A stretch of DNA of 47,556 nt, taken from contig URAV01000030.1 in assembly GCA_900545915.1 (NCBI GenBank), forward strand, positions 1 through 47,556. Reading direction: 5' to 3'. A program made the position numbers and the translations under genes. Origin of the DNA: an uncultured Porphyromonadaceae bacterium. Lineage in GTDB: Bacteria; Bacteroidota; Bacteroidia; Bacteroidales; Coprobacteraceae. Of the stretch, positions 25,375 through 33,461 are shown piece by piece. A model generated the notes under the pieces. That model was not told the origin of the DNA and did no database searches. It saw nothing but the letters and a program-made list of their open reading frames with translations. Each line of letters opens with the position of its first letter. Position 1 is the first letter of the stretch.

Positions 25375-26646
25375 ATGTTAACACTCGCTGCTATTAAAGA
25401 AAATCCCGAAGAAATCATTCGGAAATTAGCAAAAAAACATTTCGACGCAAAAGACGCGATCGAAAAAGTGCTGGATCTGGACAAGACAAGACGGACGTCT
25501 CAAGCAGAATTGGATACTCGTCTGTCTGAATTGAAAACTCTTTCCACCCAAGTAGGCCAGCTAATGAAAGAAGGGAAAAAAGCTGAAGCCGAAACGGTTA
25601 AAAATAAAGTTTCCGAATTAAAAGAATACAATAAAACGCTCGAAGCAAATATGAAAAATGCTGAAGCGGAAATTACGGAAATCCTGTTGTCTGTACCCAA
25701 TACTCCATGTGACATGGTTCCGGAAGGAAAGAGCGCGGAAGATAACGTTGTCGTACGAGAAGGCGGTCCTATGCCCGATTTAGGAGAAGACGCTCTCCCC
25801 CATTGGGAATTGGCAAAAAAATATGACTTGATCGATTTTGAATTAGGTGTAAAGATTACAGGAGCAGGATTCCCGGTTTATAAAGGTAAAGGAGCACGTC
25901 TGCAACGGGCTCTGATCAGCTTCTTTTTAGATAATGCTCGGGAAGCCGGATATTTGGAAATACAACCGCCTTATGTCGTTAATGCGGCATCGGGATACGG
26001 GACAGGGCAATTACCCGACAAAGAGGGGCAAATGTACCATTGTAACGAAGACGACTTATATTTGATTCCGACAGCAGAAGTCCCGGTTACCAATCTTTAT
26101 CGAGATGTAATTTTCAATGAAGAAGACTTGCCGATAAAAAATACGGCATACTCTGCTTGCTTCCGCCGTGAAGCCGGCTCATACGGGAAAGACGTAAGAG
26201 GGTTGAACCGTCTGCACCAATTCGACAAAGTCGAAATCGTACAGATACAACATCCCGACCACTCTTATGAGGCTTTAGACGAAATGATCGCTCATGTTCA
26301 AAGCCTGGTCGAAAAGTTGGAATTACCTTGGCATATCCTGCGCCTCTGCGGAGGAGATATGAGCTTTACTTCTGCCATTACTTATGATTTCGAAGTATTC
26401 TCCGCCGCACAGAAACGGTGGTTAGAGGTAAGTTCGGTTTCTAATTTTGAAAGCTATCAGGCAAACCGTCTGAAGTGCCGTTTCCGTACCAATGATAAGA
26501 AAACCCGATTGGTGCATACTCTTAACGGCAGTGCTTTGGCTCTACCTCGTATCGTAGCGGCTCTGCTCGAAAATAATCAAACTCCGGAAGGAATCCGCAT
26601 CCCCAAAGCATTAGTTCCTTATACGGGTTTCGATATTATCGACTAA
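25375..26646 (+). CDS. serS: Serine--tRNA ligase
   Basis: SerRS charges tRNA-Ser (and tRNA-Sec) with serine. The 423-residue protein starts with the tRNA-binding coiled-coil arm (about residues 20-110, rich in Lys, Glu and Ala), followed by the class II core: motif 2 FRREAGSYGKDVRGLNRLHQF, with motif 3 in NGSALALPRIVAALLENNQ. The frame is open from 25339, but the ATG at 25375 (MLTLAAIKENPEEI) is the family start and lies just after yqeY. A terminator 67 bases after its stop ends this transcription unit. Confidence 0.97.
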   Translation: MLTLAAIKENPEEIIRKLAKKHFDAKDAIEKVLDLDKTRRTSQAELDTRLSELKTLSTQVGQLMKEGKKAEAETVKNKVSELKEYNKTLEANMKNAEAEITEILLSVPNTPCDMVPEGKSAEDNVVVREGGPMPDLGEDALPHWELAKKYDLIDFELGVKITGAGFPVYKGKGARLQRALISFFLDNAREAGYLEIQPPYVVNAASGYGTGQLPDKEGQMYHCNEDDLYLIPTAEVPVTNLYRDVIFNEEDLPIKNTAYSACFRREAGSYGKDVRGLNRLHQFDKVEIVQIQHPDHSYEALDEMIAHVQSLVEKLELPWHILRLCGGDMSFTSAITYDFEVFSAAQKRWLEVSSVSNFESYQANRLKCRFRTNDKKTRLVHTLNGSALALPRIVAALLENNQTPEGIRIPKALVPYTGFDIID

Positions 26647-26712
26647 GAAATCAACACTCCTATCGAAAGGAGAAATCGGAAATATTTTCAAAACTGAAAA
26701 TCAACAATCATA

Positions 26713-26760
26713 AAAAGAGCCATATCGAACTCTATTTTTGAGTAAGGATATGGCTCTTTT
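26713..26760 (+). terminator. Intrinsic terminator after serS
   Basis: A perfect 14-bp stem (26713-26726 with 26747-26760, core GAGCCATATC) with a 20-base loop ends in TTTT on the plus strand. It also has T runs on the minus strand, so it may serve both directions, including the convergent thioredoxin gene. Confidence 0.85.
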
Positions 26761-26773
26761 CATTACAAAATTT

Positions 26774-26917
26774 CAGGGTCTTTTTAAACTTCCTAATAAG
26801 AGCATTCTATCAGATTATCTTTTCGTCTTCTTTTGGACAGCTTTTCCGTTTTCACTCTCAGAAAAACATCCTTGAAAAAAGCTCTCAAACCCGATCTGAT
26901 CAAAATTAAACAGCCTC
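26774..26917 (-). repeat. Dispersed MITE-like element, diverged copy D
   Basis: Read on the minus strand it starts GAGGCTGTTTAATTTT (left end) and continues with the element core (TTTGAGAGC, AAGGATGTTTTTCTG, GAAAACGGAAAAG) to a degenerate right end near 26774. It is about 30 bases shorter than copy B. It lies between the converging serS terminator and the thioredoxin stop codon. Confidence 0.65.
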
Positions 26918-26921
26918 TTGG

Positions 26922-27407
26922 TTATTCTTTCAAAAGAAATTCATCGATAATTTTCTTGAATTCTTCTTTTCCGATAGCACCTTGTATCATCTGCGGTTGT
27001 CCGTTCATCGGGATAAATAACAGCGAAGGAATAGAACGAATACCAAAATCGGCAGCCAACTCCTGTTCTTGATCTGTATCGATTTTATAAATATAAATCT
27101 GATCTTTATATTCCTTTGCCAAATCATCTAAAATCGGAGCAACAGCTTTACACGGACCGCACCAAGTGGCATAAAAATCTATGATTGCCGGCTTATCTCC
27201 ACGATATGCCCATGTGTCAGGACTCTTTTCATAATCTGCCACCTTATCCAAAAACTGCATTTTAGTCAGATGAATCGGGACACTTTCCGACCCGTTACTT
27301 AAGGTTGGTTGTTTCATTTCCGAAATACTCTCTTTTTCAGATTTACCTTGTCCGTTACAAGCCACAAATAAAAAAATGCTCAAAAGCGCAAACATGATCT
27401 TTTTCAT
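26922..27407 (-). CDS. Lipoprotein thioredoxin
   Basis: The protein (161 residues) has a lipoprotein signal MKKIMFALLSIFLFVACNG (lipobox FVAC, Cys 17), a Ser/Glu-rich spacer, then a thioredoxin fold. The active site is WCGPCK in DFYATWCGPCKAVAP, and the later RSIPSLLFI gives the conserved cis-proline. It should act as a thiol-disulfide exchanger at the envelope. It is the third gene of an operon after the sulfur-handling fusion and a MarR-type regulator, which suggests it reduces persulfides or disulfides linked to that system. The start at 27479 is rejected since the signal peptide begins at residue 25 of that frame. Downstream is a dispersed repeat. Confidence 0.88.
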   Translation of the reverse strand: MKKIMFALLSIFLFVACNGQGKSEKESISEMKQPTLSNGSESVPIHLTKMQFLDKVADYEKSPDTWAYRGDKPAIIDFYATWCGPCKAVAPILDDLAKEYKDQIYIYKIDTDQEQELAADFGIRSIPSLLFIPMNGQPQMIQGAIGKEEFKKIIDEFLLKE

Positions 27408-27449
27408 AATTAATTCTGCTTTATAATTAAAATGAACCCGAATGAACTT

Positions 27450-27475
27450 CCTTATCGGAAAATTCTGACAGACTA
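27450..27475 (+). repeat. Solitary right-end-like fragment of the dispersed element
   Basis: TTATCGGAAAATTCTGACAGAC resembles the right end of copy B (TTATCGGAAAATTTAGACAGGC). It lies in the gap between the marR-like and thioredoxin genes and touches the stop codon of the former. Confidence 0.4.
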
Positions 27476-27841
27476 TCATTCTCTATTACAATTTTTCTCA
27501 AATATTGGTTGTAAAATATCCGGTATAGGAACGCTTCCGCAGACCATTCCCTGCAAGCATTCCCGACCTTTTACCGTCAAATGAAAATACATCTGACGCT
27601 TATCCCGTTCTCCTAAAACACGTTCTATCAATCCTTTTCCTTCAACCGAACCTATCATTTTCGAAGTATGGGAACAAGTCATTCCCGTACTTTCCGCAAT
27701 TTCGCCGGACGATAGAGATGCATTTTCTAAACAACAAAGTACCATCGCTTCATTCAGCCCTACTCCATGTACTTTCTCAAAATCCCGTTCGAAGTCGTTT
27801 AACGCCCGGTATATATCCCGCATAATACATATATTTCTCAT
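27476..27841 (-). CDS. MarR-family winged-helix regulator, cysteine-rich
   Basis: The 121-residue protein has the MarR layout: helix 1 (IYRALNDFERDFEKVHG), the helix-turn-helix (LSSGEIAESTGMTCSHTSKMIGSVEGKGLIER) and the beta wing (GERDKRQMYFHLTVKGRE). It is shorter than typical MarR proteins at the C terminus. It has seven cysteines (5, 36, 37, 56, 95, 101, 118), a high share for this family, and one lies in the recognition region. It follows the redox fusion gene by 6 bases and precedes the thioredoxin gene by about 70. A direct role as repressor of this operon, with thiol sensing, is inferred from position and from the palindromes near the promoter. The Met at residue 7 is an alternative start. 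Confidence 0.82.
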   Translation of the reverse strand: MRNICIMRDIYRALNDFERDFEKVHGVGLNEAMVLCCLENASLSSGEIAESTGMTCSHTSKMIGSVEGKGLIERVLGERDKRQMYFHLTVKGRECLQGMVCGSVPIPDILQPIFEKNCNRE

Positions 27842-27847
27842 AACTCC

Positions 27848-30304
27848 TTAAATAAAAAGATTCACATTAGATTCATCCGCCTTAGCCATATATGTAGCTA
27901 CTCCGCCTACAGAAACCTCATCCAACAACTCTTCGGGATGTATGCCCATAACATCCATAGACATTTGGCAAGCAATAAACTCTACTCCGTTTTCCAAAGC
28001 CTGACGTCGCATAGATTCTAACGAATCTACACCTTTCTTACTCATCAAAAAGCGCATCATACGTCTACCCAATCCTCCCATATTCATTTTGGAGAGTTTG
28101 AGTTTCAAAGAGTCCGAAGGCAACATAAATCCGAACATTCTGCCAAAAATATCTTTCTTAACCTTTGGTTTTATCTCCTTCTTTATAACATTCAGACCCC
28201 AGAACGTAAAAAACAAAGTCACCTTTCCTCCTGTTGCAGCCGCACCGTTTGCCAATACAAATGTAGCCAAAGCCTTATCCAAATCATCGCTAAACAGAAT
28301 AAAAGTTTTCCCTTTGGGAGTAGTACTACATACCGACTGAACGTCCACATCTTTCTTCACATTCTTTTCAACTACAGTCGAGAATCTTCCCGATGCTTCC
28401 GTTTGAGCGATAAGCTTATGCCCTGTCTGCTTACACCACGCAGCACTGTCTCTTAAGAAACCCGGATCAGAGGAAATCAACTCTACACGTTCTCCCGGCG
28501 CTATCTCATCGATACTTTTCTTCAGTTTGAGTATAGGCCCCGGACATTGCAATCCGCACGCATCCACGGTTAAGACGCCAACCGGCTTTTGCACTTTCTG
28601 ATTATCGATATCCTGAATAACCGCATCCGGTTCACACTGTGGAATTTCAGGAGAAAGAGAATGCATTACTGCGCTATAAGTTTTATATCCTCCCGAAAGA
28701 TTTTTCACTTCTTTAAATCCGTTTCCTTTCAACATACAAGAAGCCAAATACCCTCTTAAACCGACAGCACAATATACATATATCGGTTTTTCCCGAGGAA
28801 TTTCGTCTAAATGTTCCCGAAGTTCGTCCAACGGTATATTTCGAGCTCCTTCAATAGAACACAATGCAAACTCATCGGCAGTACGGACATCGAGCAACGT
28901 CACTTTATTCCGGTCAAGAGTCTTTAGCTCTCTCCAATAAAACGGATTCATTTTTTTCTCCAGAATATTTCCGGCGACATATCCGGCAATAGCCACAGGA
29001 TCTTTCGCCGAAGAAAAAGGCGGTGCATAAGCATGCTCCAATGTTATCAAATCATACACCGTCCCATCATGCTTAATGACTTGAGCAAACTGATCTATCC
29101 GTTTATCCACACCTTGATATCCGACAACCTGAGCACCGTACAATTTTCCCGTCTGCCGGTCAAAGGTGATTTTTATCGACATAGGTGCTGCTCCGGGATA
29201 ATAACCGGCATTAGAACCCGAATGGGTAACAGAAGAACAATAGTCGATACCCTCCTGAACCAAGCGTTTAGCCGGCAAACCGGTAGTTGCCACCGTCATA
29301 TCAAAGACTTTCGCAATTGCAGTCCCGATAGCGCCTTCATACATAACAACATTTCCTCTACTCATATTATCGGCCGCAATACGCCCCTGACGATTTGCCG
29401 GAACTGCCAAAAAATTCATCCAAGGCTTTCCGGTCAACGGATGCGGATACTCGATAACATCCCCTACGGCATACACATTCTCATCCGAAGTCCGGAGATA
29501 TTTATCAACGACAATTCCTCCCCGTTCCCCGATTTTTAACCCGGCACTGACAGCCAACGAATTATTCGGACGAACTCCGATAGACAGAATTACCATATCG
29601 GTATTTACCACCCGCCCGCTTTTAAAATTCACCTTTAATCCGGAAGCCGTTCGTTCAAAAGAGGTTACACTCTCATTCAACAACAATTCTACACCCTTTT
29701 GGCGCAAATGTTCATGTATTATAGCCGCAGTCGAATAATCGACCGGAGTCATTACCTGATTTGCCATTTCGATGACAGAAACACGTATATTATTATGCCA
29801 AAGATTCTCCGCCATTTCCAACCCGATAAATCCGCCACCGACAACAACCGCCTTTTTCACGTCTCGAGTCTGGAGAAATTTCTTAATGTCATCGGTATCA
29901 TCGACATTACGCAAAGTGAATATACCCTCCGAATCGATCCCCGAAAGAGGTGGACGTACGGGGACTGCTCCCGGAGACAAAAGCAGCTTATCATAAGATT
30001 CGGCATACTCTTCTCCTTTACTGTTACGTACCAAGACTCTTTTCTGCTCGAGATCCACAAAAACGACTTCAGATTCTGTCCGGACATCCAAATTAAACCG
30101 TTTGCCGAATATTTCAGGAGTCTGTACAAATAGTTTTTCTCTATCCTGTATTATACCTCCTATATAATAAGGTAATCCGCAATTGGCATAAGATATATAT
30201 TTACCTTTTTCAAACAATATAATCTCGGCCTGTTCATCATTCCGTCTAAGCCGAGCTGCTGCTGTCGCTCCACCGGCGACTCCTCCTACAATTAAATATT
30301 TCAT
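27848..30304 (-). CDS. CoA-disulfide-reductase-like flavoprotein fused to rhodanese, TusA and DsrE-like domains
   Basis: The 818-residue protein has four parts. (1) A FAD/NAD(P)H disulfide reductase domain (1-440), with dinucleotide motif VGGVAGGATAAARLR, redox cysteine Cys42 in SYANCGLPYY (a single-Cys site as in CoA disulfide or NADH persulfide reductases) and VVVGGGFIGLEMAE for NAD. (2) A rhodanese domain (about 465-555) with catalytic Cys512 in YCAVGLRGY. (3) A TusA-like domain (about 575-650) with CPGP from Cys587. (4) A DsrE/DsrF-like domain (about 660-818) with FIACQMSMDVMG. All four belong to sulfane-sulfur transfer, so the protein probably reduces or relays persulfides in the cytoplasm. 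The frame is open to 30385, but ATG 30304 (MKYLIVGG) gives the family start and lies after the promoter at 30356-30386. marR follows by 6 bases. Confidence 0.9.
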   Translation of the reverse strand: MKYLIVGGVAGGATAAARLRRNDEQAEIILFEKGKYISYANCGLPYYIGGIIQDREKLFVQTPEIFGKRFNLDVRTESEVVFVDLEQKRVLVRNSKGEEYAESYDKLLLSPGAVPVRPPLSGIDSEGIFTLRNVDDTDDIKKFLQTRDVKKAVVVGGGFIGLEMAENLWHNNIRVSVIEMANQVMTPVDYSTAAIIHEHLRQKGVELLLNESVTSFERTASGLKVNFKSGRVVNTDMVILSIGVRPNNSLAVSAGLKIGERGGIVVDKYLRTSDENVYAVGDVIEYPHPLTGKPWMNFLAVPANRQGRIAADNMSRGNVVMYEGAIGTAIAKVFDMTVATTGLPAKRLVQEGIDYCSSVTHSGSNAGYYPGAAPMSIKITFDRQTGKLYGAQVVGYQGVDKRIDQFAQVIKHDGTVYDLITLEHAYAPPFSSAKDPVAIAGYVAGNILEKKMNPFYWRELKTLDRNKVTLLDVRTADEFALCSIEGARNIPLDELREHLDEIPREKPIYVYCAVGLRGYLASCMLKGNGFKEVKNLSGGYKTYSAVMHSLSPEIPQCEPDAVIQDIDNQKVQKPVGVLTVDACGLQCPGPILKLKKSIDEIAPGERVELISSDPGFLRDSAAWCKQTGHKLIAQTEASGRFSTVVEKNVKKDVDVQSVCSTTPKGKTFILFSDDLDKALATFVLANGAAATGGKVTLFFTFWGLNVIKKEIKPKVKKDIFGRMFGFMLPSDSLKLKLSKMNMGGLGRRMMRFLMSKKGVDSLESMRRQALENGVEFIACQMSMDVMGIHPEELLDEVSVGGVATYMAKADESNVNLFI

Positions 30305-30330
30305 ATTATCCTTATTTATTTCTTTCCGAT

Positions 30331-30404
30331 AATATTTTCCATTGGAAAACAACCGCAAAGATAAATATATTTTAAACAAGAACAAATTTCCAATGGAAAA
30401 TATT
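30331..30404. promoter_or_regulatory. Twin palindromic operator-like sites around the sulfur-operon promoter
   Basis: TTTTCCATTGGAAAA (30335-30349) is a perfect 15-bp palindrome and TTTCCAATGGAAA (30387-30399) is a 13-bp palindrome of the same core. Their centres (30342 and 30393) are 51 bases apart, about five helical turns. The outer 16 bases (30331-30346 and 30389-30404) are perfect inverted repeats of each other. On the minus strand, one site overlaps the -33 box and the other lies after the transcript start. This is a typical repressor arrangement; the MarR protein of the operon is the likely binder. Confidence 0.75.
30356..30386 (-). promoter_or_regulatory. Canonical promoter of the sulfur operon
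   Basis: On the minus strand TTTG (30383-30386), 19 bases, then TATCTTTG (30356-30363) match the Bacteroides promoter pattern exactly. The start codon is about 50 bases downstream. Confidence 0.88.
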
Positions 30405-30443
30405 TAATTCATAGGAAAATACAAGATCACAAAAATAAAAATT

Positions 30444-30477
30444 CCTCATGTAGCTTTTTACTAAAAGTTACATGAGG
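30444..30477 (-). terminator. Intrinsic terminator of the DUF3109 gene
   Basis: CCTCATGTA (30444-30452) pairs with TACATGAGG (30469-30477) with more pairs inside, and on the minus strand it is followed by AATTTTTATTTTT. It lies 28 bases after the stop codon. Confidence 0.88.
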
Positions 30478-30504
30478 CCATCTCATGAAAACCAAAATAT
30501 TACT

Positions 30505-31089
30505 TTACTCTTCCGCTTTTTGTTTTTCGTATTCGGCAACAGTCAGGCACAATTCATCGTACCACTCCTGACCAAATCTGCGAATCAAAGGCTCTCGGAG
30601 AAACTGATAAACTTTCACCCCCTCTTTTCTACCTAAAACCTCAGCAGCTTTACAAATTTTCCATCGGTTATAATTCACTGCCGTAAAAGTATCATAAGCC
30701 GTCAGACGTATAGGATAAAGGTGGCAAGATACCGGTTTATAAAAATCGGTCTTCCCCTCCCGATATGCCTTTTCTATGGCACAATGGCACATACCGCCCG
30801 GTTCATAACAGGTAAATACACAGTCCTTCCCATTGACAATAGAGGTAACCAGATCTCCTTCTTCGTCGATATAAGCAACTCCTTGCTCTTCTATTACCTG
30901 ACGGGCGGCAGGGGTCAAATCATTCCATATCACCGGTAATACTTCTTTCAGCTTCCGCCGTTCTTCTTCTTCGATCGGAGCTCCGGCATCACCCTCAATA
31001 CAACAAGCACCCCGGCAGGCTTCCAGATCGCAGATAAATTCTCTTTCGACTACATCAAAACTAACCAACGTATCTTGTATCTGCAACAT
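30505..31089 (-). CDS. DUF3109 family cysteine-rich protein
   Basis: The 194-residue protein belongs to DUF3109, found mostly in Bacteroidota. Conserved cysteines lie in ICDLEACRGACCIEGD near residues 19-34, then CVFTCYEPGGMCHCAIE near 89-105 and SCHLYPIRL. Their spacing suggests a metal or iron-sulfur site, but the function is unknown. It is preceded by gpmI on the same strand (82-base gap) and ends at a good terminator. Upstream of the sulfur operon, it could share redox context, though no direct link is visible. Confidence 0.85.
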   Translation of the reverse strand: MLQIQDTLVSFDVVEREFICDLEACRGACCIEGDAGAPIEEEERRKLKEVLPVIWNDLTPAARQVIEEQGVAYIDEEGDLVTSIVNGKDCVFTCYEPGGMCHCAIEKAYREGKTDFYKPVSCHLYPIRLTAYDTFTAVNYNRWKICKAAEVLGRKEGVKVYQFLREPLIRRFGQEWYDELCLTVAEYEKQKAEE

Positions 31090-31171
31090 AAATTTTCTTT
31101 CTTAAAAGACAATGGATAACAGGAACATACCTATTATCCATTGCATATAAAATTCCGAACCTTCAAATTTT

Positions 31172-32689
31172 TTAATCGTTAATCAAGCATTTGCCCGTCA
31201 TTTCGGCAGGAGGAACAATTCCCAAAATATGACAAATCGAAGGAGCTACATCTGCCAAAATTCCGTTTTCCACTTTCGCAGACTTGTTTTCCGTCACATA
31301 TACAAACGGAACGGGATTCAAGGAGTGTGCCGTATTTGGTGTGCCGTCACTATTCAAAGCGTGGTCGGCATTTCCGTGATCAGCGATAATAATAGCTTCA
31401 TATCCGTTTGCCTTAGCTGCTTCGATAGCGTCTTTTACACAAGCATCTACGGCAACGACAGCTTTCTCGATAGCTTCATATACTCCGGTATGTCCTACCA
31501 TATCGCCATTTGCATAATTCACGACGATAAAATCATACTTATCTTCATTTATTGCTGCTACGAGTTTATCTTTTACTTCGTAAACACTCATCTCCGGTTT
31601 TAAATCGTAAGTAGCGACTTTCGGCGAAGGTACTAAAATGCGGTCCTCGTTATCGAACGGAGTTTCACGTCCTCCGTTGAAGAAGAATGTTACGTGTGCA
31701 TATTTTTCCGTTTCGGCAATATGAAGCTGCTTCAATCCCTTCGAAGCTAAAAATTCACCTAATGTATTCACCACATTTTCTTTATCGAACAAAATATGTA
31801 CCCCCTTGAAAGATGCATCATACGGAGTCATACAATAGTATTGCAGATTAGGAATCGTATGCATCCCGAATTCCGGCATATCCTGTTGAGTAAGAACAAC
31901 GGTCAACTCTTTTGCACGGTCATTCCGATAATTGAAAAATATAACCACATCTCCTTCTTTGATCGTCCCGTCAAAATTCGCATTGACAATCGGCTTAACA
32001 AACTCATCGGTTACTCCTTCATCATAAGATTCTTGCATAGCTTTCACCATACAATCGGCCTTTTTACCTACTCCGTTTACCAATAAGTCATAAGCCTCTT
32101 TAACACGTTCCCAGCGTTTATCCCGGTCCATAGCATAATAACGTCCGATAATAGACGCTATTTTTCCGGCACTTTTTTCACAATGAGCATAAAGTTGTCT
32201 TATAAAGCCTTCTCCGCTCTTCGGATCGGTATCCCTACCATCCATAAAACAATGGATAAATACATTCTCGAGATTATATTCTTTAGCTATATCACAAAGT
32301 TTAAAAAGATGATCAAGAGAACTATGTACTCCTCCATCAGAAGTCAATCCCATAAAATGGATATTCTTCCCTTTTTCCTTCGCATACGAAAAAGCAGAAA
32401 TAATTTCCGGATTTTTCAAAATACTATTATCCGCACAAGCTCTATTGATTTTTACCAAATCTTGATATACGACACGTCCCGCGCCGATATTAAGATGACC
32501 GACTTCCGAATTTCCCATTTGTCCATCGGGCAAACCTACATTTTCACCGGAAGCCTGCAATTGGGAATTAGGATAAGTCGCCAATAAATAGTCCCAATAA
32601 GGTGTCGGAGTATTGAAAATAACATCATCTTTCGCATGATCGCCAATACCCCAACCATCCAAAATCATAAGAAAAGCCTTCTTTTTCAT
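31172..32689 (-). CDS. gpmI: 2,3-bisphosphoglycerate-independent phosphoglycerate mutase
   Basis: GpmI interconverts 3- and 2-phosphoglycerate in glycolysis, using two Mn2+ ions. The 505-residue protein has the first metal motif LMILDGWGIGD (Asp11), the phosphorylated serine in GQMGNSEVGHLNIGAGR (Ser61), IHCFMDGRDTDP near residues 124-135 and the late metal motifs ADHGNADHAL and TAHSLNPVPF. Length is usual. A TACCTTTG box is 45-52 bases before the start. The 82-base gap to the following DUF3109 gene has no strong terminator. Confidence 0.97.
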   Translation of the reverse strand: MKKKAFLMILDGWGIGDHAKDDVIFNTPTPYWDYLLATYPNSQLQASGENVGLPDGQMGNSEVGHLNIGAGRVVYQDLVKINRACADNSILKNPEIISAFSYAKEKGKNIHFMGLTSDGGVHSSLDHLFKLCDIAKEYNLENVFIHCFMDGRDTDPKSGEGFIRQLYAHCEKSAGKIASIIGRYYAMDRDKRWERVKEAYDLLVNGVGKKADCMVKAMQESYDEGVTDEFVKPIVNANFDGTIKEGDVVIFFNYRNDRAKELTVVLTQQDMPEFGMHTIPNLQYYCMTPYDASFKGVHILFDKENVVNTLGEFLASKGLKQLHIAETEKYAHVTFFFNGGRETPFDNEDRILVPSPKVATYDLKPEMSVYEVKDKLVAAINEDKYDFIVVNYANGDMVGHTGVYEAIEKAVVAVDACVKDAIEAAKANGYEAIIIADHGNADHALNSDGTPNTAHSLNPVPFVYVTENKSAKVENGILADVAPSICHILGIVPPAEMTGKCLIND

Positions 32690-32733
32690 TGTGTATTTGT
32701 TTTATAATTATAACCTGTTTTCTGAACGCACCA

Positions 32734-32741
32734 CAAAGGTA
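32734..32741 (-). promoter_or_regulatory. -7 box of gpmI
   Basis: TACCTTTG on the minus strand fits TAnnTTTG, about 45 bases before the start codon. No good -33 TTTG at 19-base spacing. Confidence 0.55.
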
Positions 32742-32854
32742 CGAAAAACGAAAGTATTTTTATACACAGAATGTCGTTATATGTTATTATTCCTACTTAA
32801 AATTTTATCTAAAAACAGAACAAAAGTGATTCCCCGGAGATTTTGAATTATTTA

Positions 32855-33010
32855 GAGACTATCTAAATTTTCCAATAAAAAATACAATCAGACCATCTTT
32901 ACGTTTTCTTCCGGTATATTTTCCCGTTTTCACTCGTCTGATAACATGCTATCTTCCTCGTAAAAACGATAAAATATCTTCGAAAGAAACTTTCAGATTT
33001 TATTCAAACC
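32855..33010 (-). repeat. Dispersed MITE-like element, copy C
   Basis: On the minus strand the core (GAAAGTTTCTTTCGAAGATA, TTTTTACGAGGAAGATAGCA, CCGGAAGAAAACGTAAAGAT) follows copy B closely and ends with GGAAAATTTAGATAGTCTC. The left end is not clear and runs into the rplS terminator. The copy occupies most of the 391-base gap between gpmI and rplS. Confidence 0.75.
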
Positions 33011-33024
33011 ACGACTAATACAAA

Positions 33025-33060
33025 ATAAAAACCGCCTCGTATTTCCGAAGCGGTTTTTAT
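33025..33060 (-). terminator. Intrinsic terminator of rplS
   Basis: ATAAAAACCGC (33025-33035) and GCGGTTTTTAT (33050-33060) form a perfect 11-bp stem, 20 bases after the rplS stop. T runs exist on both strands. Confidence 0.88.
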
Positions 33061-33080
33061 ATAGCCTTCCTTGAGAATAA

Positions 33081-33428
33081 TTACACTCTCTTTTCTTTGA
33101 TTCTGGCTTTCTTTCCGGTAAGTGCACGCAAATAATACAATTTAGCACGACGCACTTTACCGATTTTATTTACAGTAATACTGTCGATAAACGGAGATTC
33201 GATCGGAAAAATTCTTTCTACTCCCACATTTTCAGACATTTTGCGAACTGTAAAACGCTTTTTATCACCGTGTCCTGAAATACGGATAACAACGCCACGA
33301 TACAACTGAATACGTTCTTTGTTACCTTCTTTGATACGGTATGCTACGGTAATCGTATCCCCGCTCTTAAATTTCGGGTGCTGTTTCCCGGTAGCAAACG
33401 CTTCTTCTGCAACTTTAATCAGATCCAT
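33081..33428 (-). CDS. rplS: 50S ribosomal protein L19 (bL19)
   Basis: bL19 lies at the interface of the two ribosomal subunits. The 115-residue protein shows the family segments FKSGDTITVAYRIKEGNKER near residues 20-39, QLYRGVVIRISGHG and ENVGVERIFPIESPFIDSI, ending in KVRRAKLYYLRALTGKKARI. Length is normal. It is a single-gene unit with its own candidate promoter (33512-33519), a leader that can form a two-part hairpin (33462-33501) and a terminator. Confidence 0.97.
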   Translation of the reverse strand: MDLIKVAEEAFATGKQHPKFKSGDTITVAYRIKEGNKERIQLYRGVVIRISGHGDKKRFTVRKMSENVGVERIFPIESPFIDSITVNKIGKVRRAKLYYLRALTGKKARIKEKRV

Positions 33429-33461
33429 TTTTAATAGCTATTTAAAATGTTTGTATTGAAA

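Noticed and set aside
29033..29539. Plus-strand frame of 168 residues opposite the sulfur fusion gene
   Set aside because: It lies inside a gene with four recognisable domains on the other strand and has no family signature.
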